Below are positions 1 through 7,508 of a stretch of DNA of 64,000 nt, piece by piece. The translations under genes were made by a program, and so were the position numbers. Under the pieces are notes generated by a model, which saw only the letters and a list, made by a program, of their open reading frames with translations, was not told the origin of the DNA and did no database searches. This DNA comes from RUG191 sp045642225. Lineage in GTDB: Bacteria; Bacillota; Clostridia; Lachnospirales; Lachnospiraceae. How positions within the stretch are numbered: the stretch's first letter is position 1; every line of letters begins with the position of its first letter. The stretch spans positions 1 through 64,000 of the forward strand of contig JAZUIN010000079.1 in the NCBI GenBank assembly GCA_045642225.1, in the 5' to 3' direction.

Positions 1-90
1 ATATTTATCCGATAGATATATATTAACATATTACTACTATTTTTACAATATTTGTTTGAATTTAAAGTAGAATTTTTATGTTTTAGGTTG

Positions 91-145
91 TTTAACACAA
101 TCAGAACATCTTGATTTATTTAATGCAATCAAAACATCATAATTT
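91..145. repeat. Two imperfect 28-bp tandem copies
   Basis: Bases 91-117 and 119-145 match at about 22 of 27 positions (shared core AATCA-AACATC) with a 28-bp period. They lie in the gene-free left end, beyond the terminator that closes the last operon. Two copies are too few to call a CRISPR array or a regulatory array. No function can be assigned. Confidence 0.6.
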
Positions 146-150
146 CAATA

Positions 151-189
151 AAAAAATACTTAAGAGTAAAATCCCCTTAAGTATTTTTT
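151..189. terminator. Bidirectional intrinsic terminator
   Basis: A perfect 14-bp inverted repeat (151-164 and 176-189, arm AAAAAATACTTAAG) encloses an 11-nt loop. The outer A/T runs give a U-tract in transcripts of either strand. It lies downstream of dtd on the minus strand and most likely ends the aroB-to-dtd transcript; it could also stop a plus-strand transcript entering from the left. Confidence 0.85.
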
Positions 190-223
190 CTTTTACATTC
201 TTACTATTAAATATTTATTAAGC

Positions 224-316
224 TTATTCATATAATGGATCGTTATTTTTTCCTAAATAACCTTCGCTAATCACTTTATTTCTATAATATTCTATCTCTA
301 CTGGCGTGTAATTAGT
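224..316 (-). pseudogene. Short orphan coding remnant (30 codons)
   Basis: Between in-frame stops the minus strand encodes a 30-residue tail that looks protein-like (TPVEIEYYRNKV near its start, NNDPLYE at its end) but has no ATG and no ribosome binding site; only an internal GTG could start it. It may be the 3' end of a decayed gene between dtd and the terminator. I do not recognise the family. The rest of bases 1-350 holds only the tandem copies and the terminator. Confidence 0.3.
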
Positions 317-350
317 TTACTTATTCTTTTTTCTATTGCAATGATGTTAA

Positions 351-800
351 TTACATTATATCCTTCGAATCTAATACAATTGTAAAAGGTCCGTCATTTA
401 CTAATGAAATCTTCATATCAGCTCCAAATTCACCTGTAACTACGTCTATATCGTAGTTTGAAGCTTCTTTAATACAGAATTCATACATTTTATTAGCATG
501 ATCTGGTGAACCAGCATCAACAAATGAAGGCCTATTACCCTTTTTACAATTAGCATACAATGTAAATTGTGAAATAAACATCATTTTTCCGTCTATTTGA
601 TTGATACTAAGGTTAGTTTTCCCATTTTCGTCTTCAAAAATACGCATATTACAGAGCTTTTTTATCATTTTAATGGCTATTTCTTCAGTATCATCATCTG
701 TAATTCCTATAAATACAACAAATCCCTTGTCTATAGCTGATTTTTCGACATTATCTATTGTACATTTTGCGTTTAATACTCGTTGAATAACAAATTTCAT
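351..800 (-). CDS. dtd: D-aminoacyl-tRNA deacylase
   Basis: A cytoplasmic editing enzyme that hydrolyses D-amino acids from mischarged tRNAs. The 149-residue length fits the Dtd family. Both active-site motifs are visible: SQFTL near residue 76 and an N-x-GPxT-type loop (NDGPFT, with Phe where Val is usual) near residue 136. The ATG follows the stop of the upstream membrane-anchored gene by only 4 bases and has no clear Shine-Dalgarno site, so translation is probably coupled. It is the last gene before the terminator at 151-189. Function is confident from the motifs; in many Firmicutes dtd sits beside relA, which is not the case here. Confidence 0.93.
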   Translation of the reverse strand: MKFVIQRVLNAKCTIDNVEKSAIDKGFVVFIGITDDDTEEIAIKMIKKLCNMRIFEDENGKTNLSINQIDGKMMFISQFTLYANCKKGNRPSFVDAGSPDHANKMYEFCIKEASNYDIDVVTGEFGADMKISLVNDGPFTIVLDSKDIM

Positions 801-804
801 AGCG

Positions 805-1440
805 TTAATTTAATGCTGGATCATTTTGGAAGCTGTTTAATGATAAAACATTGCCTTCTCTTGTGAAATGCCATACAGCTTTAGCATTATTTAACGATGG
901 TACTGTCCAACTTATAGTTGCTTCGTATATATATGGTGTTCTACCAAGTTCAGCAGCTAACGAATTAGATTGATCCTCAAGCTTTTTCTTAATAGCTGTA
1001 GGATTATTGTTTTTTGATGTTAATTCATAGTTGTAAAATACCTTTACAGGCTGTTCGTTCCCTTTGTAATTACCTTCAGGCTTTGCTGCTTCTGTTGACG
1101 AAGATACATATTTTATATCTTTATCAGTAATCTCTTGGTTTGAAAATGCTTCTAATTCATTACTTGTTATTGAACCATCTGCATTAGCATATAATGGATT
1201 TACATCACTTTTCTTCTTCTTATTATCTGTTTGCGCTTGTGGCTGCTCCTCTGTAACTTGATTCGCTGCAACTTGATTTTCTGTAACTGTTTTATTTTCG
1301 TTTGTTTTTGCTTTTTCTTCAGGATTACTTCCTGCAATTTTGTAAATAGCAAAACCTATAAGTCCTAATAAAATTACAAGGCATGCAATTATTACAACAA
1401 TAGTTACATTTTTTCTCTTCTTGTTTGTTTTTGAATCCAT
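805..1440 (-). CDS. Membrane-anchored protein of unknown function
   Basis: A 211-residue protein with a lysine-rich start (KTNKKRKN), one hydrophobic segment at about residues 11-34, then a Thr/Asn/Gln-rich linker to about residue 80 and a C-terminal extracytoplasmic domain with a W-T-V-P and A-V-W-H-F-T core. No lipobox is visible, so it is probably held by an uncleaved signal anchor. The start has a strong site (AGGAGGAAGTT before ATG). An AT-rich leader with tandem repeats precedes it and dtd follows 4 bases downstream. I do not recognise the domain; a small envelope or beta-rich binding domain is possible. Confidence 0.75.
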   Translation of the reverse strand: MDSKTNKKRKNVTIVVIIACLVILLGLIGFAIYKIAGSNPEEKAKTNENKTVTENQVAANQVTEEQPQAQTDNKKKKSDVNPLYANADGSITSNELEAFSNQEITDKDIKYVSSSTEAAKPEGNYKGNEQPVKVFYNYELTSKNNNPTAIKKKLEDQSNSLAAELGRTPYIYEATISWTVPSLNNAKAVWHFTREGNVLSLNSFQNDPALN

Positions 1441-1483
1441 AACTTCCTCCTAAATTATATATCCTATTTACTATATTATAACA

Positions 1484-1504
1484 TCATATGTTCTTTACAT
1501 ATGA
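1484..1504. promoter_or_regulatory. Inverted repeat upstream of the anchored-protein gene
   Basis: TCATATG (1484-1490) and CATATGA (1498-1504) form perfect 7-bp arms around a 7-nt spacer. It lies just upstream (minus strand) of a TATAAT at 1475-1480 and could be an operator. No -35 box is clear at the usual spacing, so the promoter call is weak. Confidence 0.35.
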
Positions 1505-1576
1505 TTATACAACTTATATTATACACTGATTATACAACTTATATTATACACTGCTTATACTACTATTTTATACATC
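1502..1576. repeat. 25-bp tandem repeat, 2 perfect copies plus 1 degenerate
   Basis: Bases 1502-1526 and 1527-1551 are identical; 1552-1576 is a degenerate third copy. Each perfect unit holds two TATAAT hexamers when read on the minus strand. The array fills the intergenic space between rluD and the anchored-protein gene. The copies are contiguous with no spacers, so it is not CRISPR. Slippage or clustered -10-like boxes could explain it. Confidence 0.8.
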
Positions 1577-1621
1577 TTAATTATAAATTATTTATTGTAA
1601 ATGCTCAATATAATACATTTT

Positions 1622-2554
1622 TTAATCTAAATCACCAAACATTTCATCAATTATATCTTGAAAATATTTAGGCAAAGGTGCCGTAAATTCAACGTTTTCT
1701 CTAGTTGAAGGATGAATAAACTTAATATATTTTGCATGTAAACATTGTCCTACTATTTCTATCCCTCTGAAATTGCTAACAACCTTCTTTGGTCCATATA
1801 TTTCATCCCCTAACAACGGATGGTTTATATAAGACATATGAACTCTAATTTGATGAGTACGTCCTGTTTCAAGAGTAAATTCAACCAAGCTATATTTAGC
1901 ATTACTTTTTAATACTTTATAATGAGTTATAGCATTTTTGCTATTTTTTTGTGTGACACACATTTTTTTGCGATCGTTATTTGCTCTTCCAATCGGTGCA
2001 TCAACTACTCCCTCAGGAGTATCAAAAGTACCATATACTATTCCAACATATTTTCTTGTTATAGAATGTTCTTTGATTTGCTCACCAATAAAATTATGAG
2101 CCATATCGTTTTTGCAAATAATTAAAGAACCAGTGGTGTTTTTATCAATTCGATGAACAATGCCAGGTCTTATCTCTCCATTAATTCCCGACAAATTATC
2201 TTTACAATGATACATTATTGCGTTTACTAATGTTCCCGTATAATGTCCTGGCGCAGGATGTACCACCATTCCTTTAGGTTTATTCACAATAAGAATATCC
2301 GAATCCTCGTATATAATCTCTAAAGGAATATTTTCAGGCAATATATCTACTTCTTTTGGCTCAATATTTTGAATTGTTATTTGATCATTCTCTTTTAAAT
2401 CGTAACTAGGCTTTACAGCTTTTGAATTTACTAATATTTCTCCATTTTTTATGCATTTTTGAATATGATTTCTAGTAAGCTCTGGGAAATGTAAATTCAA
2501 AAATTTATCTAATCTCGTATTGGACTGTTCCTTTGATATTATAATTTCTTCCAA
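1622..2554 (-). CDS. rluD: RluD-family 23S rRNA pseudouridine synthase
   Basis: Isomerises uridine to pseudouridine in large-subunit rRNA. The N-terminal S4 RNA-binding domain covers about residues 1-65 and the RluA/RluD catalytic domain follows. The catalytic Asp lies in HRIDKNTTG (about residue 137), with KPKGMVVHPAPGH and GRTHQIRVHM as further family motifs. The start is TTG, two bases after the lspA stop; no in-frame ATG exists near the N-terminus, so TTG is needed to keep the S4 domain. The lspA-rluD pair is a common Firmicute arrangement. The exact target uridines cannot be read from sequence. Confidence 0.93.
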   Translation of the reverse strand: MEEIIISKEQSNTRLDKFLNLHFPELTRNHIQKCIKNGEILVNSKAVKPSYDLKENDQITIQNIEPKEVDILPENIPLEIIYEDSDILIVNKPKGMVVHPAPGHYTGTLVNAIMYHCKDNLSGINGEIRPGIVHRIDKNTTGSLIICKNDMAHNFIGEQIKEHSITRKYVGIVYGTFDTPEGVVDAPIGRANNDRKKMCVTQKNSKNAITHYKVLKSNAKYSLVEFTLETGRTHQIRVHMSYINHPLLGDEIYGPKKVVSNFRGIEIVGQCLHAKYIKFIHPSTRENVEFTAPLPKYFQDIIDEMFGDLD

Positions 2555-2556
2555 TT

Positions 2557-3078
2557 CTAATTATCACTTTCGTCTTTTTTTGAAGCTTTGATCCTCAAAA
2601 AATCAAAATCTTTATCTTTATACTTAAATATTATTAAAAATACCATGAAAATCAATGATACCGTAACATAAATATCCGCCACATTAAACACAGGAAAAGA
2701 TATAATAGCAACGTTTATAAAGTCTATAACGTATCCATTTACTACCCTATCAATAAAATTACCTATAGCACCGGCTAAAAGCGTTAAAATCGCAAAATAA
2801 AAGGGATGATAATACTTTTCCTTCGGTATCTTGAACAAAATATATATTATTATAAGTATCAAAACACCTGTTAAAATGGTAATAAATGACATTTTGCCAC
2901 TTAATAAAGAGAACGAAATGCCTCTGTTTTCAACATAATACAGCGAAAATGCATCACCAATAATATTAATTCCAGGTGTACCTTTTAGAGTCAATGAACA
3001 TGCATATTTTGTTATTTGGTCAATAAAAACTAAAACTATTAGCACTGTTATTGAACATAGTGGACGAAATCTTTTCAT
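2557..3078 (-). CDS. lspA: Lipoprotein signal peptidase II
   Basis: Membrane aspartyl protease that removes signal peptides from diacylated prolipoproteins. The 173 residues contain four hydrophobic segments. The catalytic Asp pair is visible at D110 (GNFIDR) and D135 (FNVADIYV), and the family motif VENRGISFSL occurs near residue 50. ATG is preceded by AAAGGGGGATT. It starts 10 bases after aroB ends and abuts rluD. The charged C-terminal tail (KYKDKDFDFL onward) is cytoplasmic. Confident call. Confidence 0.96.
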   Translation of the reverse strand: MKRFRPLCSITVLIVLVFIDQITKYACSLTLKGTPGINIIGDAFSLYYVENRGISFSLLSGKMSFITILTGVLILIIIYILFKIPKEKYYHPFYFAILTLLAGAIGNFIDRVVNGYVIDFINVAIISFPVFNVADIYVTVSLIFMVFLIIFKYKDKDFDFLRIKASKKDESDN

Positions 3079-3088
3079 AATCCCCCTT

Positions 3089-4192
3089 TTAATATATATT
3101 CTTTAAAGCCTGTAACATATCTTCATCAGTAATATCTAAGGAAATTGCTGCATTTCCGATTTCTTCTAGTATTACAAACTTAATCTTACCTTTTTCCATC
3201 TTTTTGTCTGATTTTGTGGCATTTATAACTTCTTCAGGGGAAATGTTTGACGCATATTCATTTAACTTTGTTGGTAATGAATATGCACTAATCACATCAA
3301 CTGCATTCGAAAGTTCTTCTTGAGTTATAAAACCTTTTGTACATGAAATGTTAAGTGCTGCAACCATACCTAACGCAACGCATTGACCATGATATAGGTT
3401 GAAATTTGACAATTTTTCAATTGCATGGCCCAAAGTGTGGCCAAAGTTTAGATATGCTCTTATATTCTGTTCTGTAGGATCAATTTCAACTACATTTCCT
3501 TTGATTTTGCAGCTTTCATAAACCATTGTAGCCAAAGTTTCTTCATTTTGGCTCTTTACATCGCTCAAATTATCTTTTAACCACTCAAAATACTCTTTGT
3601 TACGAATCAAACCATGCTTGATAATTTCTCCCATACCACATTGGAACTGCTCTTCATCAAGCGTTTTTAGTGTTGAAATGTTAATATATACAAGTTTTGG
3701 CATGTGAAAAGCGCCAATCATGTTCTTGTAAGCTAAAAAATCAACTCCAGTCTTTCCACCAATGCTTGAATCTACTTGACTAAGTAATGTAGTCGGAATT
3801 TGTATAAAATCAATACCTCTTAAGTATGTTGAAGCAGTAAAACCTGTTAAATCGCCTACAACTCCACCACCTAAAGCTACTAATAAGTCCTTCCTATCGA
3901 AGTGATTAATAATTAATTCTTCATATAACTTCATAACAACATCTATATTTTTAGAGGCTTCCCCAGCTTCGAAAGAAAATACAATTACTTTTCTTCCTAA
4001 TTTCTCAAAAATATTTTCGATGTTTTTTGCGTATAATTTTGCCACGTTTGAATCTGTTACAATGCACACCTTGGCATATTTACCTTCAAAATCATCTTCA
4101 AATATAGAAATAAGCCCATCAAAGTCGTTCTGGATGGAAATATTATAAGCAAATTTGTCGTTAAATCTAATTGGTAAGTTATTATATTTCAT
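3089..4192 (-). CDS. aroB: 3-dehydroquinate synthase
   Basis: Second step of the shikimate pathway: converts DAHP to 3-dehydroquinate using NAD and a divalent metal. At 367 residues it has normal length. Motifs include GGGVVGDLTGF for NAD binding, IPTTLLSQVDSSIGGKTG, and metal ligands in GHTLGHAIE and LYHGQCVALGM. It follows the sepF terminator and is the first gene of an aroB-lspA-rluD-dtd run. aroB is not the usual neighbour between sepF and lspA in Firmicutes (ylmG, ylmH and divIVA are more typical), so this region is rearranged. Confidence 0.96.
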   Translation of the reverse strand: MKYNNLPIRFNDKFAYNISIQNDFDGLISIFEDDFEGKYAKVCIVTDSNVAKLYAKNIENIFEKLGRKVIVFSFEAGEASKNIDVVMKLYEELIINHFDRKDLLVALGGGVVGDLTGFTASTYLRGIDFIQIPTTLLSQVDSSIGGKTGVDFLAYKNMIGAFHMPKLVYINISTLKTLDEEQFQCGMGEIIKHGLIRNKEYFEWLKDNLSDVKSQNEETLATMVYESCKIKGNVVEIDPTEQNIRAYLNFGHTLGHAIEKLSNFNLYHGQCVALGMVAALNISCTKGFITQEELSNAVDVISAYSLPTKLNEYASNISPEEVINATKSDKKMEKGKIKFVILEEIGNAAISLDITDEDMLQALKNIY

Positions 4193-4216
4193 TTTAATTT
4201 TTCCTTTTTTATAAAC

Positions 4217-4244
4217 AATTTATGAAAATGACATATATATGCAA
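4217..4244 (-). promoter_or_regulatory. Candidate promoter for aroB
   Basis: Minus-strand TTGCAT (4239-4244) and TAAATT (4217-4222) are 16 bases apart. They fall between the sepF terminator and aroB, where a promoter is expected. The hexamers are only partial matches in a very AT-rich stretch. Confidence 0.4.
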
Positions 4245-4279
4245 CAAAATTTAATTTTTGAAAGAAAATTTTCAGCATA

Positions 4280-4311
4280 AAAAAGGCACCTATTTTTAAA
4301 TAATAGGTGCA
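4280..4311 (-). terminator. Intrinsic terminator after sepF
   Basis: Stem GCACCTATT (4287-4295) pairs with 4303-4311, followed on the minus strand by a U-run (A-run at 4281-4285). It lies about 10 bases beyond the sepF stop and closes the HlyD-yggS-sepF transcript. Confidence 0.92.
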
Positions 4312-4320
4312 AATTAATCA

Positions 4321-4857
4321 TTAAAATCCAGTTTGAATACCTGAAAAGTCGAATTGGTCCATAATGCCGCTTAAATCACCCGAAATATCAACTGATCTTG
4401 GAGTAACAATAAAAATATAGTTACTAACCTTTTGTAAAGTTCCGCCTATCGCAAAACAAGCGCCACTTGTCACATCGATAATTCTTTGTGCTAAACCTAG
4501 GTCTAAGCCTTCCATATTAAGAAGAATAGTTCTTTCACTTAATAAAGTTTCTACTATATCTCTTGAATCTTCAAAAGATGTAGGTTTAATAACACATACT
4601 TCCATACCGCCACCTTTTCTATTACTACGCATAGGAGTAAGCTTTGAAGAAGATTTTACAGCAGATTTAGATTCTTTAACAACAAATTTAGCTTCTTCAT
4701 CTGGTTCATCAAAATCTTCTACTTCTTTCTTCTTAAATAATGACTTTCGACGTGGGACTTCTTCCTCTTCGTCTTCGTATAAATCGTCATCATCATAGTA
4801 ATCTTCATCGTCGTCGTTTAAGTTCATTTTATCTAAGAATTTATCAAAGACACTCAT
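4321..4857 (-). CDS. sepF: Cell division protein SepF
   Basis: Cytoplasmic partner of FtsZ that bundles protofilaments and tethers the Z-ring to the membrane. An amphipathic start (MSVFDKFLDKMNL) is followed by a very acidic linker (about residues 14-35), a charged linker, and the SepF core with VCVIKPTSFEDS and RIIDVTSGACFAIGG. I place the start at the second ATG (4857) because GGGAG lies 8-9 bases upstream; the longer frame to 4872 lacks such a site. It begins about 18 bases after yggS. The expected ylmG, ylmH and divIVA do not follow. Confidence 0.93.
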   Translation of the reverse strand: MSVFDKFLDKMNLNDDDEDYYDDDDLYEDEEEEVPRRKSLFKKKEVEDFDEPDEEAKFVVKESKSAVKSSSKLTPMRSNRKGGGMEVCVIKPTSFEDSRDIVETLLSERTILLNMEGLDLGLAQRIIDVTSGACFAIGGTLQKVSNYIFIVTPRSVDISGDLSGIMDQFDFSGIQTGF

Positions 4858-4874
4858 TTTCTTATCTCCCATCT

Positions 4875-5576
4875 TTATTGATTAGAATAATTTCTTTTGC
4901 CAAAAAGATTAGATCCAATTCTTACCATGGTAGCACCTTCTTCGATAGCCACCTCGTAGTCATTAGACATACCCATAGACAAAATATCCATACATACATT
5001 ATCTATGTTTTTGCTTGTAATGTCAACAGATAAATCCTTTATTTTGTGAAATAATGGTCGATTTTCCTCAGAATCCACAACATATGGTGCAACGCACATT
5101 AATCCTTTGATAGTTACATTTTCAAGAGTTGCAATATCTTTTACTAGTTCTATTACATCATCACAGGAAGATCCAAACTTGCTTTCTTCATCACCAATAT
5201 TTACTTCAATTAAAATTGGAACAGTAATATTTCTCTTTTTTGCTTGAATATTGATTTCTTCAGCAAGTCTATAAGTGTCAACAGAATGAATTAATTCCAC
5301 TTTATCAACTATGTATTTAACCTTATTACGTTGCAAGTGACCAATCATATGCCATTTGACATCAGAGGGCATATCTTCTATCTTCCACTTTAATTCTTGT
5401 ACCTTATTCTCGCCAAAATCACGTATATCAAGGTCATATACAGCATTTAAATCCTCAATAGGCTTTGTCTTACTAACAGCAATAAGAGTCACCTCACTGC
5501 GATTTCTACCTGCTCTATCACAAGCAGCTTGAATTTTTTCTTCTATAGTTGCTAGATTTTCCTTAAAATTTTCCAT
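4875..5576 (-). CDS. yggS: YggS/YlmE-family PLP homeostasis protein
   Basis: A cytoplasmic pyridoxal-phosphate-binding protein of the alanine-racemase-like TIM-barrel fold, implicated in vitamin B6 and amino-acid homeostasis and without known enzymatic activity. The PLP lysine is in LIAVSKTKP (about residue 36). Phosphate-binding residues occur in SMGMSNDYEVAIEEGATMVRIG-type sequence near the end, and the protein ends FGKRNY, typical for the family. The 233-residue length is normal. ATG follows GGAGAAACA. It sits directly before sepF, as in most Firmicutes (ylmE-ylmF). Confidence 0.94.
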   Translation of the reverse strand: MENFKENLATIEEKIQAACDRAGRNRSEVTLIAVSKTKPIEDLNAVYDLDIRDFGENKVQELKWKIEDMPSDVKWHMIGHLQRNKVKYIVDKVELIHSVDTYRLAEEINIQAKKRNITVPILIEVNIGDEESKFGSSCDDVIELVKDIATLENVTIKGLMCVAPYVVDSEENRPLFHKIKDLSVDITSKNIDNVCMDILSMGMSNDYEVAIEEGATMVRIGSNLFGKRNYSNQ

Positions 5577-5585
5577 TGTTTCTCC

Positions 5586-6962
5586 TTATATCATTTCATT
5601 TTCTTCTACAGAATCGCCATCAAGAACTATTCTGTCGTATAACGCAATACCATAATTAGTTCCTGTTTTTATAATAGAATATTCATTATTGAAATTTAAT
5701 ATTTCTATTTGTTTGAATACAGCATAGCCTTTATTGACGTTATATACACCCGTTAGCTTATCAGTTGCTGTATCAACTCTATATTTTTCATTTGAGTTAG
5801 GCTTAACAATATAATCTGAGCTTGAAACAGATTGGTTATCAATATAGAAAAAGTCATCCGTTTCTTTAAATATTGTAGGCTTAACAAATTCAGTACCAGT
5901 TGCCTTTTGAACCATAACACCTAAAGAATTTGAATCGTCACCCTTAAGGAAATATGTCTTAGGTATAGTATAAAACTCTTTTTCAACGATAGCGCTGTTC
6001 GGAATCTTAAGACCAGATTCATTATCAAGCAATAATTCTACTGGAACAAAACGAATGTCTGCATATCTATCAACAGAATCATCAAATTCTAATACAAGGT
6101 AATTCTTTGATCCTTGTTTTATAACAGAACTTGCAGCATAGCTTGTAACATCGTCTAACTTAAAGCGCACATTTATATATTTCTCGTCCTCGTACAGCTT
6201 CATGTCGTCTTTATTAAGCGGAATAACAAGATGCCATACATCGCTTGTTATTAGCTTATAAATCGCATCCCCTTCGGAGGCTGAATTTTTATCTGCCAAG
6301 TTTATTTTGTTTGATTTATTAACATCAAAGCTATCCTTGTTAAAATTATCAATTCTTAAATCTTCGCATCCATCAATTGATAATAGAAATAGACCTGCTT
6401 TTTCCCCATAATATCTTTTAAATGTTCCTGCTTGCTCTGCCGCTGCTATTTCGTTTGATAAACTAGTCATAGCCGCATTTGTACTAATCTGATTCAAATG
6501 TGTATTTAGACTAGATTTAAACAAGCTAGTTTTATAGAAATTTGAATCCGTATAGCTATATACAAAATCATTAAAAGTACTATATAGAGATTTTACTTGT
6601 GCATCACTTACAACATTTTCCTGATTATTATTGCTATATATTTTGTTGGTTAAATCACCTTGTGTATCTATAGAAAACAACAAAGATTTAACACCAACTC
6701 TCGAATTGTTCTGTTTATAGTATTTGATCATGCCTGACTGTGGCGACTTAACTATTTCTTCTTCACGAATTGCTAAAGCGTTATATTGATTAGAAGAATT
6801 AATAGAACCATTATTTACTTCATAAACAGAAATGTTTTTGTCTGTTGCATATGAAAAAACGTAAATTGATACATAAATAAAAATGATAATAATAAATACT
6901 ATTCCAATATTAAATTTGATAGGTTTCTTAAACTTTACAGTTTTATTCGAATTACTACTCAC
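5586..6962 (-). CDS. HlyD-like membrane adaptor protein
   Basis: About 458 residues with one membrane segment near residues 20-40 (FIIIIFIYVSIYVFS) and a long extracytoplasmic part. SPQSGMIKYYK near residue 75 resembles the first half of a lipoyl/HlyD hairpin, and later beta-rich segments resemble the second half and barrel. Related HlyD-family proteins often precede yggS-sepF in Clostridia, suggesting a role tied to division or the envelope rather than drug export; no transporter partner is next to it. I prefer the GTG at 6962, which lies about 6 bases after AAAGGA, over the TTG at 6968. The function is inferred only. Confidence 0.75.
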   Translation of the reverse strand: MSSNSNKTVKFKKPIKFNIGIVFIIIIFIYVSIYVFSYATDKNISVYEVNNGSINSSNQYNALAIREEEIVKSPQSGMIKYYKQNNSRVGVKSLLFSIDTQGDLTNKIYSNNNQENVVSDAQVKSLYSTFNDFVYSYTDSNFYKTSLFKSSLNTHLNQISTNAAMTSLSNEIAAAEQAGTFKRYYGEKAGLFLLSIDGCEDLRIDNFNKDSFDVNKSNKINLADKNSASEGDAIYKLITSDVWHLVIPLNKDDMKLYEDEKYINVRFKLDDVTSYAASSVIKQGSKNYLVLEFDDSVDRYADIRFVPVELLLDNESGLKIPNSAIVEKEFYTIPKTYFLKGDDSNSLGVMVQKATGTEFVKPTIFKETDDFFYIDNQSVSSSDYIVKPNSNEKYRVDTATDKLTGVYNVNKGYAVFKQIEILNFNNEYSIIKTGTNYGIALYDRIVLDGDSVEENEMI

Positions 6963-6983
6963 CGTCAAATCCTTTTAATACAT

Positions 6984-7010
6984 ATAAAAAGAGTCCACTC
7001 AGGGACTCTA
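6984..7010 (-). terminator. Intrinsic terminator after the P-loop gene
   Basis: Stem AGAGTCC (6990-6996) and GGACTCT (7003-7009) with a U-tract on the minus strand (A-run 6986-6990). It lies just beyond the stop at 7020 and only about 20 bases upstream of the HlyD-like start, so the HlyD-yggS-sepF unit must use a promoter overlapping it or partial read-through. Confidence 0.88.
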
Positions 7011-7019
7011 ATTTATTAA

Positions 7020-7442
7020 TTATAATGAAACAACAATTTTATCTTGAACTTCATTTGGAATGTCATCTTTTCCCTTTGAAATGCTAAGTGTAAACTTCAC
7101 ATCAAAACAATCTGATATTTTATCTAACTCTTGTAATGATTCAATTAAACCATTGTTAGTATCAATTGTTGCAATCTTAAGATAATTATCAAGGAATATT
7201 TCTTCAATATCATTATTTTGAGAAATAACTCCACTCAAAAATCCAAGAAATGCATTAGTATTTTCTACTGGATATTCAGACATGTTGATTAGTCTTACTT
7301 TAGAATCTAAGTCATACATGTGCTTTGTGCCTTTGTCAATGAAAATAACGCTTCCATCAACATTTTCAACTGCTTCATGACACTTTGCAAGAAGCTCTTT
7401 TGACTTACCCTTACCGTTTTCACCACAAATAATTCCGATCAT
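7020..7442 (-). CDS. Small P-loop NTPase of unknown function
   Basis: 140 residues beginning MIGIICGENGKGKSKEL, which carries a Walker A motif (GENGKGKS, residues 7-14). A Walker B-like strand with acidic end (EEIFLDNYL) lies near residue 80. No further domain is visible, so it is a minimal nucleotide-binding protein. It has a promoter upstream and a terminator downstream and may be expressed alone, between the D,D-carboxypeptidase and the HlyD-like gene. ATG is preceded by GGGAGG. Distant similarity to ABC or PilT-type ATPases is possible, but I do not recognise a named family. Confidence 0.75.
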   Translation of the reverse strand: MIGIICGENGKGKSKELLAKCHEAVENVDGSVIFIDKGTKHMYDLDSKVRLINMSEYPVENTNAFLGFLSGVISQNNDIEEIFLDNYLKIATIDTNNGLIESLQELDKISDCFDVKFTLSISKGKDDIPNEVQDKIVVSL

Positions 7443-7479
7443 ATGTAAAAACCTCCCTATAGAAAATGTTTATAATAAA

Positions 7480-7508
7480 ATTATATTATAACAAGTAATA
7501 AATAACAA
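7480..7508 (-). promoter_or_regulatory. Promoter for the P-loop NTPase gene
   Basis: Minus-strand TTGTTA (7503-7508) and TATAAT (7480-7485) are separated by exactly 17 bases. The -35 box abuts the stop codon of the upstream carboxypeptidase gene, and the start codon is about 38 bases from the -10 box. Confidence 0.6.

Noticed and set aside
91..145. Possible CRISPR remnant
   Set aside because: Two imperfect copies separated by one base, with no spacer sequence.
224..316. Transposase fragment
   Set aside because: The TPVE-YR pattern recalls transposase C-termini, but 30 codons are too few and no inverted repeats flank it.
1502..1576. Possible CRISPR array
   Set aside because: The units are contiguous, with no spacers and no cas genes nearby.
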